This document shows positions 36,701-48,329 of a DNA stretch of 64,000 nucleotides, in pieces (position 1 is the first letter of the stretch; each line of letters begins with the position of its first letter). Under the pieces are notes generated by a model that was not told where the DNA came from, made no database searches, and saw only the letters and a list, made by a program, of their open reading frames with translations. The position numbers and the translations under genes are program-made. The stretch is from Polydactylus sextarius (lineage: Eukaryota; Chordata; Actinopteri; Polynemidae). The stretch spans positions 587,001 through 651,000 of the forward strand of contig CM028922.1 in NCBI GenBank assembly GCA_016801845.1. Reading direction: 5' to 3'.

Positions 36701-39700
36701 AATGGAGATAAATACCTCATTGTCTCTAATGTTTCTTTAACATTCAATGAGTTTCTAATTGGTGTAAAAACACAAACAGAGCGATGACTTTGATTTATAA
36801 CAAGGTCCAAAGCTTGCCTGGTATTTCTGTAGCTGGGCTTTGTGTGCTGCCTCTCTGGCCTTGGACAAAGCGTCATCCCTGTCCTCAATCTCATGACACA
36901 GCTCTGCAATCTGAGTAATAAACAGAGAAAAGCAAACATGGTGGAGTTAGAGCAGGTGAAGCTGTGCGTCAGTAGTTACAATCAATAAAAGTTGTATTAA
37001 CTTTTCACCTCTTTCTCCTTTTCTCTGAGCACCTGGGTCAGTCCTTGGATGGTTTTATCTCTCTTCAGAGAATTTTTCTTCTCTGAGTTGAGTTCATCCT
37101 CCTTCTCCTCCAACTTCCCTGACAGGGTCTGTTCACATACAATCAGGATAATAAATATCTATTTAACCAAAGAGATATTTGATTTATCTAGATGTCTCTC
37201 GGTACCTTGTTCTGATCCTGGTTGTCCTCCAGTTTTTTCGTCAGGTTTTCATTGATGCTCTTTGTCTGTGTGAGCTCTTCACTCAGCTGCTTGTTGAGCG
37301 ACTCCAGTCGGTTAAACTCGCTCTACTCAACAAATCCAGAGAACAAACAAACACAGGAAAAAAATTGAATCAATTAAATATCAACAAAGCTTTTACCTGC
37401 TCATTACCAGAGCAACAGTGGTTTACAGTGAACAGAACTACCTCCACTCTGACAGAGGTGTACTCATCATCAAACTCCTCTGTCAGGTCATGCAGATATT
37501 TCCACTCTGACTCTTTGTGTCCAGGTTTGGTTCGAGGGTTCAGGTTGCCGGTACCAATCCTCTTCAGGACGGGGATGTGACTTCCTGCAGGTACAAAGAC
37601 TTGTTGCTTGGAGATGCAGCGTAAGAGCTGAATCAAGTCAGAGATCACAGATGGCTGGGTCGGGGAGCTGTGGAGCAGCGCTCTGGCTTGATCCTTTATG
37701 TCTGAGTCACCAGCACCAACGTGTCTGGTAACAAGCGCTTTGGTCGGTCTGAGTTTTAGTTTAGCTGGAGCGTCTGAAGACGCGTCTGAGGAAAAGTCTC
37801 GATTCAGGGACTGCAGGGATGCAGAGAGCCCTTTGAGTCCAGGTCTAGGCAGTGTGCCCTTACGTTGGACCAGGTCTAAGTACATGCTCTGTGAACTGTG
37901 TCGTGTGCCTCCGTGACCAAAGTTCTTCATAGAGCCATCAAGTCCTGTCCCTGATCCAAGCCTCCTGAGACCAGAGCGAGGAACGAGGAACGTCCCTCGA
38001 TTAACAATTCGATCCAGACTCACGCACCGTCTCATACGATTCTCAGAGTAACCACTTCCTTCAGAGGCCTGCTGACACACAGCCTCATCCTCGGGGCTGC
38101 CCAATCCAGAGGACCTGGGTGGAGTCTTGTAGTTGGTGCTCTCTCCGTCACTTCTGTCCAAGTTTGGGTTGTTTTTGCTGTAGATGTGGACGATGCACTG
38201 GATCAGCTGCTCTTTCTCCGCCTGCATCTTCTGGACCTGACGCTTGTGTTCATCTTGCAGCTGGCTGATGTTTACGTCGCAGTGAACCACCTTCTCCAAC
38301 TGGAAAACACATTTCCCACAAAGAAACTCTCCCCGCCCGTCACGAATCACCTCCCTGCCCAGCACATGGGACAAGATGATCTGCAGCTTCCTCTGCGCCG
38401 ATGAGCTGAAGATCCAGCGACACTGGCTGCCCACCAGACGGACACCACATATACGACACAGGTCCTTCATGGCGTCTGTATCCTCCAGACTCACCCATTT
38501 AAGACGAATGCAACAAGCCTCTCATCGAGACACAAACTATCCACTGACCTAGTGGTCGTTATCCAGCCATGGAAGAAACATTTATCATTTCCTCCCACTG
38601 CATCTGCAAGCGAAGCACAGAGTGCAGAGCACTATAAGCCCTAAGCCTTTAATAATCCCTGCTCCCGCCTCTATTCCACTCTCCCCAACACATTCAATCA
38701 GATCAAATCCTCTAGGACTGCTGCAGTGATCGGTGTCACAGCCAGTGCCAGACCATCTCTACACAACCCTACCCCTCATGGCTTCATGAGGTCATCAGGT
38801 GTGAAGTACATCCATCCAGGTATGTCTCAGAGGGACTTGTAAAAATCGCTTCCTGTCTGGCAGACCGTCTAAAAAGATTAGAGGTGTTTTCTAAAAACGT
38901 TTAGTGTCAGACAATCCATTAAACCTGAACTGCAGTTAAACCATTAGAGGATGTGTCATGTCCAACAACGTCCATGGTAGAAACATTTTCTATTGATCTT
39001 AAAGGTCCACTGCAACACACGTAACACGTCTCTTTTATTCTTTATTTTCCTGACAAACATGACTGTTTAAACTGTTTCATTTTCTATAAAAAAGACGAGT
39101 GTCCATAAATAACCGTCGAGAGGAACCGTCTCCAGACAGGCTGGTAATCCAGTCTTAACACCGTAACCTGAGGCCTGATGAAGAACCGTGGACTCTGGCC
39201 AACTGACAGCTTTTTACTCTGAACGTCAGCAACTACATAACAGTTTCATGATCCTTTTCAAACTGCAAACAGCACTACTACACTACTTTATTTAGACAAA
39301 TACTGCCATCCATCAAACATTTAAACAGATCACTGATCAGGATGTAAGAAGAAAGAAGGACGATTTAACACTTCGCTGAACATTTACTCATCATATTTAC
39401 TCACTGATCGTGACACTGATGATGATCAAACAAGTGATGAAGCAGAAGCAGCATCAGTAGTGGAAACATGGATGTAACCAGCTTCTTTCTATGAGTCTCA
39501 ACAATTATGTAATTGTCCTACTATTGTAAAACCAGACGCAACACGTTAAAGCCTGACCACCACCACCATCACCACCACCACCACAACAAAAGCCAGAGCA
39601 CCCTGATGTCTTACTGAACAAAAATAAAACTGCACCCAGCCAAAATAAAGAGGACAAGTCATTGAAGTTGCCAAAGTATATTTCCTCAGTATCAACAGAA

Positions 39701-42700
39701 CAACTCAGACGCTCTTTTGAAGTGAACAGTGCACAAAGCACACAACCCATGTTCATTTGTTAGTCTCTGAACATTTGGGGTTTAAAAGAACTGCCACATG
39801 AATGAGTTAGTTTTTAGTGATATAACAATGACTGACGTAAAACGTTTCCCAGTGGGAAAGACTACGACTGTGAAATCTAAAAAAATAAAAGTGAGGAGGT
39901 GGAGAGAAGCCAAAAACAGCAGAGTCTGAGCGGTCGGCCAGAAGTCAGTGTTACTCTGTGGTTGTCATTTTCCAGCTCAACGTACAGATTCAGAGGAAAT
40001 ATTTGAACAACACTAACCTGACGGTCTGGTTTGTTGTCCCTCTCATTACGCAGTTTGTCCCTTAGAGCCTGAAAGGAGACAAGGGTCAATCAGATGTCAT
40101 TTCATATTTCACATTCTGCTGAATCTCATTTTATTTTGGTTATTTAGTGGCTTGAAACTGAAGGAGTAATATAATTCATTTTTCCGACCATGATGTATTA
40201 ATTTTGTAGCTGTTTCATTATTAAATTCTGTCTTTAGAGAAAGAAATTCATAAATCTTCGTTAAGTAATAAAAGTCATACCTCAAGTTCCTGATCTTTCT
40301 TAGCGATGAGATCCGACAGCTGTTTGACAGACTCAGCAGACGGTGCATCCGTCTGCTGATCTGCACTTTTCTTCTGATGGATCAACGCTTCTTGGCTCTT
40401 TAAACTGGTCTTGAGCTGCTCGATGATACTGGACCAAGCAAAAGAAATGGGAAACAGTGATTAACGCAAAATAAACCCCAAAACTGACAGTTCTTATCTC
40501 TTGTGTCCTCACTTGTCTTTCTCCTGAAGAGCCTGCTGTAGGTCCTGGACTGGACTGGGGACGGGGTCAGAGGTTAAGGTGCTTGTTGGACCCAGAGCTT
40601 GAAGCTGCTTCTCCATGTTTATGTTCTTGCGTTTTTCCTGCTCAGCGATGGCGGCCATCTTTTCTACCTCGTCCTCTGCTGTTCTCAAAGACTGACGTGA
40701 AGCAAAAAGTCAGAGTGAGCTAACGACCAACGTAGAGTTAAAAGTGATATGTTACCTGTTGAAAAGAACATTAACTTCTTCTTCTCACCTGTTCCAGGTC
40801 AGCGATCCTCTTGTTAAAAGCGTCTCTAAGTGCCTCCATCTCTCTCTGAGCTTGTTCTCTCACACGTTGAGGTTCTCCTGATTCTCGCCCAGCCAGACTC
40901 TCCAACGCTTTCCTAAAAAAAAAAAAAAACATTCAAAGAAAAAACTGGTTAGTTTTTAAATACATACTCAGCCCCGTGATTCTTTCTTGACATATGTGAA
41001 ATTATGTGACACTTTAAAGTCTAAACTACTCACGATGCAGACACAAGCAGCTCCTGTTTCTCTGCCAGTTCCCTCTTCATAGACTCCAACTCCACCTTCA
41101 GCTCAATGTTCTGTAACCAGACAACATTTAATCCATTAAAATGCTGCAACTGCACATCTGTAATCATCATAAAACCACTGGCACAAAGAACGGAAAAATG
41201 TGATATAGATTCTTGGAAATCTACCTGAGCTGTTAATATAAGCACATTTAATAAATCTTGGGGTTTATCTTGGAGTGTGTACATAAAGATAACATTCTTC
41301 ACTTCACTTCTCAAATTCACTGAGAGAAAAAAAGAGAAAATAAGAAACACAAGTGGCTCTAATGAGACTATGAGATTCCAACAGGTTTACATCTTTTTTT
41401 TTTTTTTTATCCACAAGAGAAACAGTGATGAAAAGGCAAGATGGCTGCTTGAAAAGACCATAAAAACGAGACTTTGGTTGAACCAAATCCAGCTGTTGTT
41501 GTGGCTGAAGTCGTGATCTCATCTATGCTCCGTAGGAGACTGAGTCACATGCATACATGCATGACAAAGACATGAAGGCTGATGAAGAAATCAAACATAT
41601 GTTACCGTTTTGAATATGTCCTCGGTGGAGTCGTCACATTTCTGCTGCATTCGCTCCTCCATGAAGTAAATACGCAGCTTCAGGTTAAAGTTCTCTTTCT
41701 TCAGGGCTGTGATTTGCTACAGATGAATTTAACACAAACATTTTAATATAAAGAACAATAATGAAACAATATTCTAGTGTCTCTGTATTTCCACATTAAA
41801 TCTGCAGGTTAAGACAAATGATTTGGGTCAATGGACTTTAACTGTGATCTGTGGGGGAAACTAGGATGACATGTTTACATGACACAAAAGGACCGTGGGT
41901 AAGGTTGCTGTTAAAATGAAGGGAGGCCATTATGCTTGTATGTGTGTGAAATAGACTGTGCATCATTGTGCTCCAGGCTGTGAGCAGCATACATCTGGTA
42001 ACGGGGGGGCTGGGTTGACTTGTCAAAAGGAGGACGTAGAAGTCTAGACCGCTTCATAAACCTCTAACCAGGCAGACAGCGACGCAGCTTTAAGCCAAAA
42101 AAATCTGCGTGTGCATTCCTCACAAATGCTGAAATATAGACTTCATCCCACCTCAGTCCTGCTACAAACACACTGCATCACTACCATAAATGGTCAGCGT
42201 GGTTTGGTTTTAGTCAGACTGAGGATCAGGTTTAATAAATCATAAAACTCTGTTTGTTGTGGTAAAGAAAGACTGAATAACCTCATACTGACTACATCAG
42301 TCAACCTGGATACAAATCACTAACTACTCACGTTCTCATAGTCCTTCATGGTGAGAGCTTTGATGGGCGACATCTTGTCAGGGAACGAAGGAGCTGAAAA
42401 ACAAAGTACCGTTTTTATTCATTTCATTTCATTAATTTCAGTAACTTCTGTTCTTTTCTCTATTAAGAACAATCTTTGATTACAAGAACAACTCATTCTT
42501 TCAGGTTTCATGAATGTTTTTTATCTTTTGGAGAGAAAGAGAAAATAGTCTTGTTTTTCACTGCAGAGACATCAGAGGTGAGACAACCTCTGGAGAACTG
42601 CCCTGTTTAGACCAGCTGAACACAGCCCCACGGCCGATCATGTAACACTCGTCAACAACACATTTCACAACACTAACTCTAATTCATGGTTTGCCTTTAG

Positions 42701-43727
42701 ACTCACGGTTTCACTTCATTTACTCGCTTACTCATCATAAACGTGTGTCTATATATATATATCACGTAAAACTACTGAGGTTAATAGAGAAAAGAAGCTA
42801 AAAGAAAAACCAAAAGTGAAAGACACATACGTGGAGCAGAAGATGGTGAAGTATTTTGAGGTCGGTATGTACAAGAACCACTAGAGACACAGGGTTTGTC
42901 TGTCAACTTAAAGATTTAACACTTTTTACCCTAAAAAACATTTTCTATTTTAACTAAAGAAGAATAATTGATTAGTTTTTCAGTTTTATTTTGGCAGATT
43001 TTCCAATAAACACATGCAGAATGTTTTCTGGGGTTAAAAGAACTGATCGTGAGAACAATTTTACTTTTTAGCAGAAACATTTTTATCCTATCAAGCTGCT
43101 GCTGACAGTGTTTGTCACTGATGTTGACCTACATCTATAAATGTGTTGTATATTGGCATATAAGAGCATGACAGTAAATTAGAAGTGGGATTTGTCATCC
43201 AGTTGTTCCCTCATCACAGCTTCAGAGACTCAACTGTGGGAGGTCACAGCAATGATTCCTCAGCAGCATTAATTAATACACAAGGGGAGGGGAGGGAAGA
43301 TTCACACCTGAGCAAGACAACGAAGAGATGGAGAACAAAAGAAATTCTTACTTTACCTGTCATACTGTCTGTTGAATACTCTCCAGCATCTATGGAGTCT
43401 GGCAGTCTGCAGCTGTGGACACAATCATTTTGTTAGCGATGGAGCCGAGACACTATGAATATTTATTGGTGGGATCGCTGTTACATCTCAGCCACATTCA
43501 ACAAGACACTTCACATTTTTTAAAAATCACAGAAAACCAAATAAAGAAGCTCTTCTCTGTATCTCAGCTGTAAACACGTACACTGATTATTATGGTTTTG
43601 AACACCAATGCGAGGACTTCATGCATTACTCACGCTGGCCAGTTCCACTGAGCCCTAAGGACGCTCCATAAATAGCTTAAGAATGACTCTCTGCTTCATT
43701 TACATCCACTCTGGCAGAGCCTCCTTT

Positions 43728-43796
<69 letters not shown>

Positions 43797-46227
43797 TGAG
43801 ACCATGTGCCAGTGGCAGCCTAGCTCTCATGTTCAGGAGGAGAGAAAAACAGACAAACCAGTGGACGGAGAGGGCTTTCATTGGTAGACAAGTAGACTAC
43901 TGTGACTCTGATCAGCTAAGCATCACACAGTGTTGGGACGGTGGCGTCACTAACAGACACGACACAATGCACCAAACATCAGCAACACACATCTGGATCA
44001 CAACACGACACTGTCACAACAAAACAAAAAGTATCACTTACACAAATTATTGAACATTATCTGAAAATCTAAAATTTGTTTCAAGAGGGAAATTACAAAC
44101 ATCAACAAAAACTTGAACTATTTCAGGACAAGCTCGTGTTCCTTGACCCTGACCTTTGTGTCTAATAATATTATGTCCTGCATTGAATAACTTCCTCCCA
44201 TACCTCCCCTGGCAGCGGGAGCACAGCGCTGAATTTCTCTGCAAACAGCTTCAGTTACACACTCGTTTCCTTCTTATTTATCTGCATCTTCACATATTGG
44301 ATGTAAATGTAAACTTGGACGCAGATGATTCTTGATGCATTTCATCTCATTTCAATCCGTTTCCTGTTCATATTGTAAGTGTGGGACCTCTGGGAATAAC
44401 CCTGCTACATTTACACTTTATTTATAGCTTCAACGGTGTTCGTCTTCAAAACTAAAACCATAATGACACAGCAGCTTGATTTACTTCAACACTGAACACA
44501 CTACAAAGTTAAACCAACATGTCACAGTGAAGTAGAAGAGATACGCCGAGTGGAAACACTTGAAACAATAAAACACAGAAAGTAGCTCATTAATCCTTCA
44601 TTAAATGCTGAATATTGGTGAAAATGTGTTGACAATCGTTGCATCACTGAGGTTTCACATGTCAAGCAGCTCCTTCCTGTGTTCACTGAGAGGAAGCAGT
44701 CAAACAGCAAGAGTCGTGATAAGAACTGAACATAAACATGTGAAACAACTTCCTTAGAAACAGCCCCGACATTAAATACTTGATGACATTAAAACACATT
44801 TGTATCAGTTGGTAGAGTTGCAGTAACGTTTTAAAGCAGCCGGTGGAAACAATGTAACAACACGATGTAAACACTGACTTCCTCTTTTTATTTCTAACAT
44901 TGTTCAGCTGCGATTCACAAACATGAAAACAGGTTCGCAACAAATCATTAGCACCTCCAACAAATATCACCAATAAACGAACCAACTCTCAGTACAACAG
45001 AGATGTCATATTTATAAAACTAGAACAGTAAAGTGAATCAGGTTTCAGAATTACCAAATAAGTAATTTACACCACACATATCAGCTGACATCTTGGATTA
45101 CTGAGGCACGCTTACCACCTGGATGAGCGCTTTACCACAGGACACAGCTGGGTCAGTGCACTGACAAGGACACTGATAAAAACTTATACACACAGAGATG
45201 CTACTTAACTACTATCAAAGGAGCAGAAAGAGCTACAACACTTAACAAACTATGAAGCTAAAGCTTTGCTCGGTAATACAATGATCTAATATTAAACATT
45301 TCACCTACCACAATCACACTCTTCTCTCATGTCACAGAGGACGCGGGAAATAAAACATAAGAAAAATGACAACGTTAGCGTCACATGTTTCAACGAAGAG
45401 GGAAGAGAAACGTCGCTGCTGCAATCTGAACCCCGCAAAAGAAGAAACAGAAAAAACTGGCTCTGATAATTTCCGCTTTCTTTCACTGAGTGAATGACAA
45501 GTCAACAAGCCAAACTAACAACTGCAGTGAAACCACAGCAGCGTCAATGAGCTGAACATGATTTATAACCAGTAAAACGACCGATGGTTTGGATTTTTAT
45601 GTCTATGTTGCTCCTTTATGAAACTAAAGCCTCATTTAGATAAATATTTACTTTATTTTGCCTTAATTTCTTTAACTGAGGCTAATATAATTTTGATGTA
45701 AACGTCTATTAAAGTCAATTATGTTCCTACATTTATCAAATCCTCCTAATATCAGCCACTTATTCTATACTTTATTATTATTATAGACAAGCTAAAGTAA
45801 CTAGCTTGTACCTTGTTTACTTCAGGTAACTAGTGAAACATCCTTCATCCTCAAAATGTCAAATGACTTCACGTTGTTACCGAAATAAACCAGTCATTTC
45901 TAATTAAACTTGACGTTATAAATACGACACATGAAGCTAAACGTAGCTAATTACTGTCAGAGTAGTTTAATTCAAATCAAATTAGCACAACAACACGAGT
46001 GTTTTCTGTGTTTTTGTTCCAGTTAATAGTCGGAGCCCGTACAACGGTAACCAGTCACTAGTCGGGTCGGATTAGTGTGTTAGCTGTAACGAACAGAAAC
46101 AAGCTAGCGTTAGCTAGCTAGCTAGTTAGCTCAAGCTAACGCTAGCTTGTTGGTCGTTTTTTTTTTCTTACCTTCCGTTTATGTCAACGGGGAGCGTCAC
46201 ATCGTCCCCCACGACAGAGTCCATCAT
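19775..46227 (-). CDS. cdk5rap2: CDK5RAP2/myomegalin family centrosomal protein, long isoform (51 coding exons)
   Basis: Centrosomin-family scaffold that recruits gamma-tubulin ring complexes to centrosomes and Golgi. The frame closes to 8859 nt, about 2952 aa (human CDK5RAP2 1893, PDE4DIP 2346), mostly coiled coil. CM1 lies near residues 44-95 (ALTMKDYEN, then FNLKLRIYFMEERMQQ). An SRLP EB1-type motif is at 1403-1406. The C-terminus holds NGRHVLGLIEDY and CM2-like ERLLSGAVKRLR...KKARGNLE. Exons 5' to 3': 46227-46172, 43406-43357, 42393-42332, 41716-41606, 41110-41034, 40912-40789, 40691-40513, 40428-40281, 40068-40018, 37322-37206, 37128-37009, 36910-36818, 36649-36431, 36316-36146, 36053-35943, 35864-35727, 35628-35449, 35359-35165, 35060-34869, 34664-34535, 34438-34299, 34216-34100, 33970-33827, 33731-33619, 33519-33380, 31982-31821, 31761-31652, 31563-31420, 30924-30829, 30738-30560, 30476-30152, 30077-28529, 28354-28253, 27868-27720, 27518-27109, 26989-26757, 26544-26493, 25899-25690, 25408-25260, 24482-24153, 24061-23936, 23856-23740, 23453-23264, 22873-22752, 22328-22113, 22009-21923, 21844-21582, 21505-21356, 21281-21143, 21051-21005, 19798-19775. 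The MMD start and 9q synteny favour cdk5rap2, but parts resemble PDE4DIP more. Some small exon ends may be off by a few bases. Confidence 0.88.
24744..24782. repeat. (TG)n microsatellite in a cdk5rap2 intron
   Basis: About 19 uninterrupted TG units in the intron between the coding exons at 25260 and 24482. Confidence 0.95.
31983..33379 (-). other. cdk5rap2 intron, nothing coding
   Basis: A 1.4-kb AT-rich intron. ORFs in it are short and low-complexity (Ser/Leu/Phe-rich) and lack splice-compatible frames. No repeat family was recognised. Confidence 0.55.
37442..38470 (-). CDS. cdk5rap2: alternative first coding exon with C4 zinc finger (myomegalin short-isoform type)
   Basis: A 1029-nt exon (343 codons) lies inside the intron between long-isoform exons 9 and 10. 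It starts at its own ATG (38470, MKDLCRIC) and ends in phase 0 at a GT donor, so it splices into the exon at 37322 in frame and would give about 3009 aa. The N-terminus has a ZAD-like finger: C5-x2-C8 and C51-x2-C54, with CRWIFSSSAQRKLQ and LSHVLGREV between. This corresponds to the alternative N-terminus of human PDE4DIP (MKEICRIC...), the Golgi/EB1-binding short isoform. SHIPVLKR at 297-304 is an SxIP EB1-binding type motif, and the exon end (EFDDEYTSVRVE) aligns with the end of the human exon. The frame extends upstream only to a GTG codon (38494), so the ATG is preferred. A separate promoter must lie upstream (about 38500-39500) but no clear motif was seen. Confidence 0.85.
38471..40017 (-). 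promoter_or_regulatory. presumed internal promoter region of the zinc-finger isoform
   Basis: This 1.5-kb region of intron 9 lies directly upstream of the alternative first exon. No ORF of note and no E-box or CCAAT cluster was recognised. It contains a short CAC-rich run near 39556-39585. A promoter here is inferred only because the exon begins with its own start codon. Confidence 0.3.
43731..43796. repeat. compound (TG)n(AG)n microsatellite
   Basis: About 21 TG units (43731-43772) run directly into about 12 AG units, in cdk5rap2 intron 1. Confidence 0.95.
46098..46151. repeat. perfect 18-bp inverted repeat next to the cdk5rap2 exon 1 donor
   Basis: Left arm AACAAGCTAGCGTTAGCT (46098-46115) and its exact reverse complement (46134-46151) are separated by an 18-base spacer made of more GCTAGC-like units. 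On the transcript (minus strand) the hairpin begins about 20 bases after the exon 1 splice donor at 46171. Confidence 0.85.
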
Positions 46228-46400
46228 AATGTGGTCGTCTCTCTCTTATTAAATGACTAAATGTTCTCGTCGTAATAATAATAATAATAAAAAACATTTT
46301 CCTTTTTTTACAAACAAGACGCGATGTAAACTTCGAAAAGCGGGACGGAATTCAAAATAGTCCAGGCTGCCGCCATCATGATATGGTCGACGTCACCACT
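46228..46400 (-). promoter_or_regulatory. cdk5rap2 5' leader and promoter-proximal region
   Basis: Upstream of the ATG on the minus strand are an ATGGCGGC YY1-like element (near 46370-46377) and a GACGTC CRE-like half (near 46388). There is a short (AAT)n run near 46275-46290. The transcription start was not located. Confidence 0.4.
46308..46379 (-). CDS. possible upstream ORF in the cdk5rap2 leader (23 aa)
   Basis: A 23-codon ORF beginning MMAAAWTIL ends about 80 bases before the cdk5rap2 start codon. Its two ATGs overlap the YY1-like GATGGCGGC element, so the region may instead mark the transcription start. It is only translated if the leader extends past 46379, which is not shown. Confidence 0.25.
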   Translation of the reverse strand: MMAAAWTILNSVPLFEVYIASCL

Positions 46401-48329
46401 GTGCACGTTGGAAACTAGCGACGCATTCATGGTGTATCGGAAATTTGTAAACTCACAGCTAAAACCAGGCAAGAGATATATGACAAAACGATTAGTTTGA
46501 CGATTTAAAGTTATAATGACACAATATTTATATTTTTTATTTAATCCCAACTTTATTGTGTTAATCAAATGTATTATGATATAATATGATATAATAATAT
46601 ATTTCATTGCTAGTTTCCGAGTAACCATGAAGGCAGCACATCACAGGGTGGATACAGGGACAAAGCGATTGGCCAAAACAAACAGACTGGGAGGTTCACA
46701 AAGATCAATAAAATACAGTAAAATGAGGACACAACCTGATGTAGCCTTGTTGTAATGTCACAGTCAAACTGTTATTTTTATGAAATATGAAAATAGACAC
46801 ATTTAACAACATTTACCCAAAACTGCAACTCATAAATATCCTGTTTACAAGAATGAGACATTGATTTAATCCAGATGTTATGACTCAAACTGAGACAGCT
46901 GACTTCCACATGAAGATGTTATGTTTCAGTGTAATGTTATATGTGTGGTGAGTAGGATGGAGGGTGTGTTACATGGTGGCGCAGAATAATTAACACTTGT
47001 TTCCATGGATTTGTTAATTATAACTTGTATTTGGTACAACTACAGACTGTAATAACGACTACATCCGGGGCGTTTTATCACCCAGTTAATAAAGTTTATG
47101 TCAGGGCAGGAACGCCTGCAACCTCCAGAGTAGAAAAAGTTGGCTCACCTGCACATTGGACCAATCAGGACAACAACAGCGACACCATGTGGTGAAATTA
47201 GGTGACAACCCACTTAGAGAACATCCACATTTACTGACTGTATTTACAGTAAATGAGGAATAAAACTAATGTCATTATAGGTGAAGACCACGTGTTGTAT
47301 ATAATGTGTAACATTTAAAATGTTACATTAACAATCAAAAGAGAGAGAAAAAAAAAAAAAGGCAGAGTGACCTGCTCAAAATAAGGCAAGAATTAAGACA
47401 CAATCTCATAGGTTCAAAGTAAAATATCAAAGTAAAAGTAACAAAACACCAAAAGACCAGTTTATGACAATGACACATGACATGTTTATCAATATGTCCA
47501 GGAGATTACGTCCCCACCAGAGAACCACCAACACTAACATGAATACTAACTCGCTTAGCGATGCAGCTTTGACATTTACTTGAGGATACGTTGGCCTGTT
47601 TGGATGCTAACAACAGACTAGTTTGTTTTCTTTTCTCATGAAACCTTAAACTGGACAAACAGCAATTAACCATCACAGACTGAAAACAAATGATAGTTCT
47701 ACGACTGACACAGTTTGAGATGAAAACGTCTGAAAACAAACTGGGTCTAATTTAACTGTCATGTTCATCAGATACTGACTGTTTGACAGCAGCAGTCACG
47801 TCTATATCAGACATTTAAACATATTAAAAGATCAGTATCTACTCATTTAACTGAGTGACTGAGACCAAACGTTTAATTATGTAATAAATCAAGTGATTTA
47901 TTGTTTTAACTTTTAATAGTGTACAGGTTTAAGACACTTGTGTGTCGGATTCACTTAGTTTTTCCATTTATCACATAAAAAATATATTTTTATGTGAGTT
48001 TCCTGTGAAACACCACAGCTGCTCTCTGACATCTGTTCACTACGTGTCACTCTTTTAACGATATGATTCATTTCAAACTTTATAGGAGGATTTGGGGACC
48101 AGTAAAGCACAACATTATATAGAGTAGATGATGTATTGATCAGTTTTGTGGCCATGAACATAATCGAAACATGAGTGACAGGTATGTTTAGTCAGTGGTG
48201 ACAAACAGAAACTGTCCCAGGTTTCGTCAAACAGGTTAATCTGGTCATGGTCTTAACCCACAATCGTCCTTCAAACTCCCTCAGACTCCTCCACTATGTA
48301 TGAACTGTACTACAACATGAGGTTTCTTC
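46401..48329. other. intergenic stretch, no gene seen
   Basis: About 1.9 kb between the cdk5rap2 promoter and the LINE remnant. It is AT-rich with an A-run near 47349-47361. ORFs are short on both strands and show no familiar motif. No tRNA-like or repeat-family signal was recognised. Confidence 0.55.

Larger units (their letters stand above)
42394..46171 (-). other. cdk5rap2 introns 1 and 2, non-coding apart from exon 2
   Basis: About 3.7 kb with only the 50-nt exon 2 (43357-43406). It holds the TG/GA microsatellite at 43731 and the inverted repeat at 46098. A splice-flanked 50-nt segment near 42829-42878 would break the frame and is not called. Confidence 0.5.

Noticed and set aside
42829..42878. 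Extra cdk5rap2 exon between exons 2 and 3
   Set aside because: It has plausible AG and GT borders, but its 50-nt length would shift the frame of the CM1-encoding exons.
44047..45486. Several 60-100 aa ORFs in cdk5rap2 intron 1
   Set aside because: Low-complexity AT-rich translations with no homology and no splice-compatible borders.
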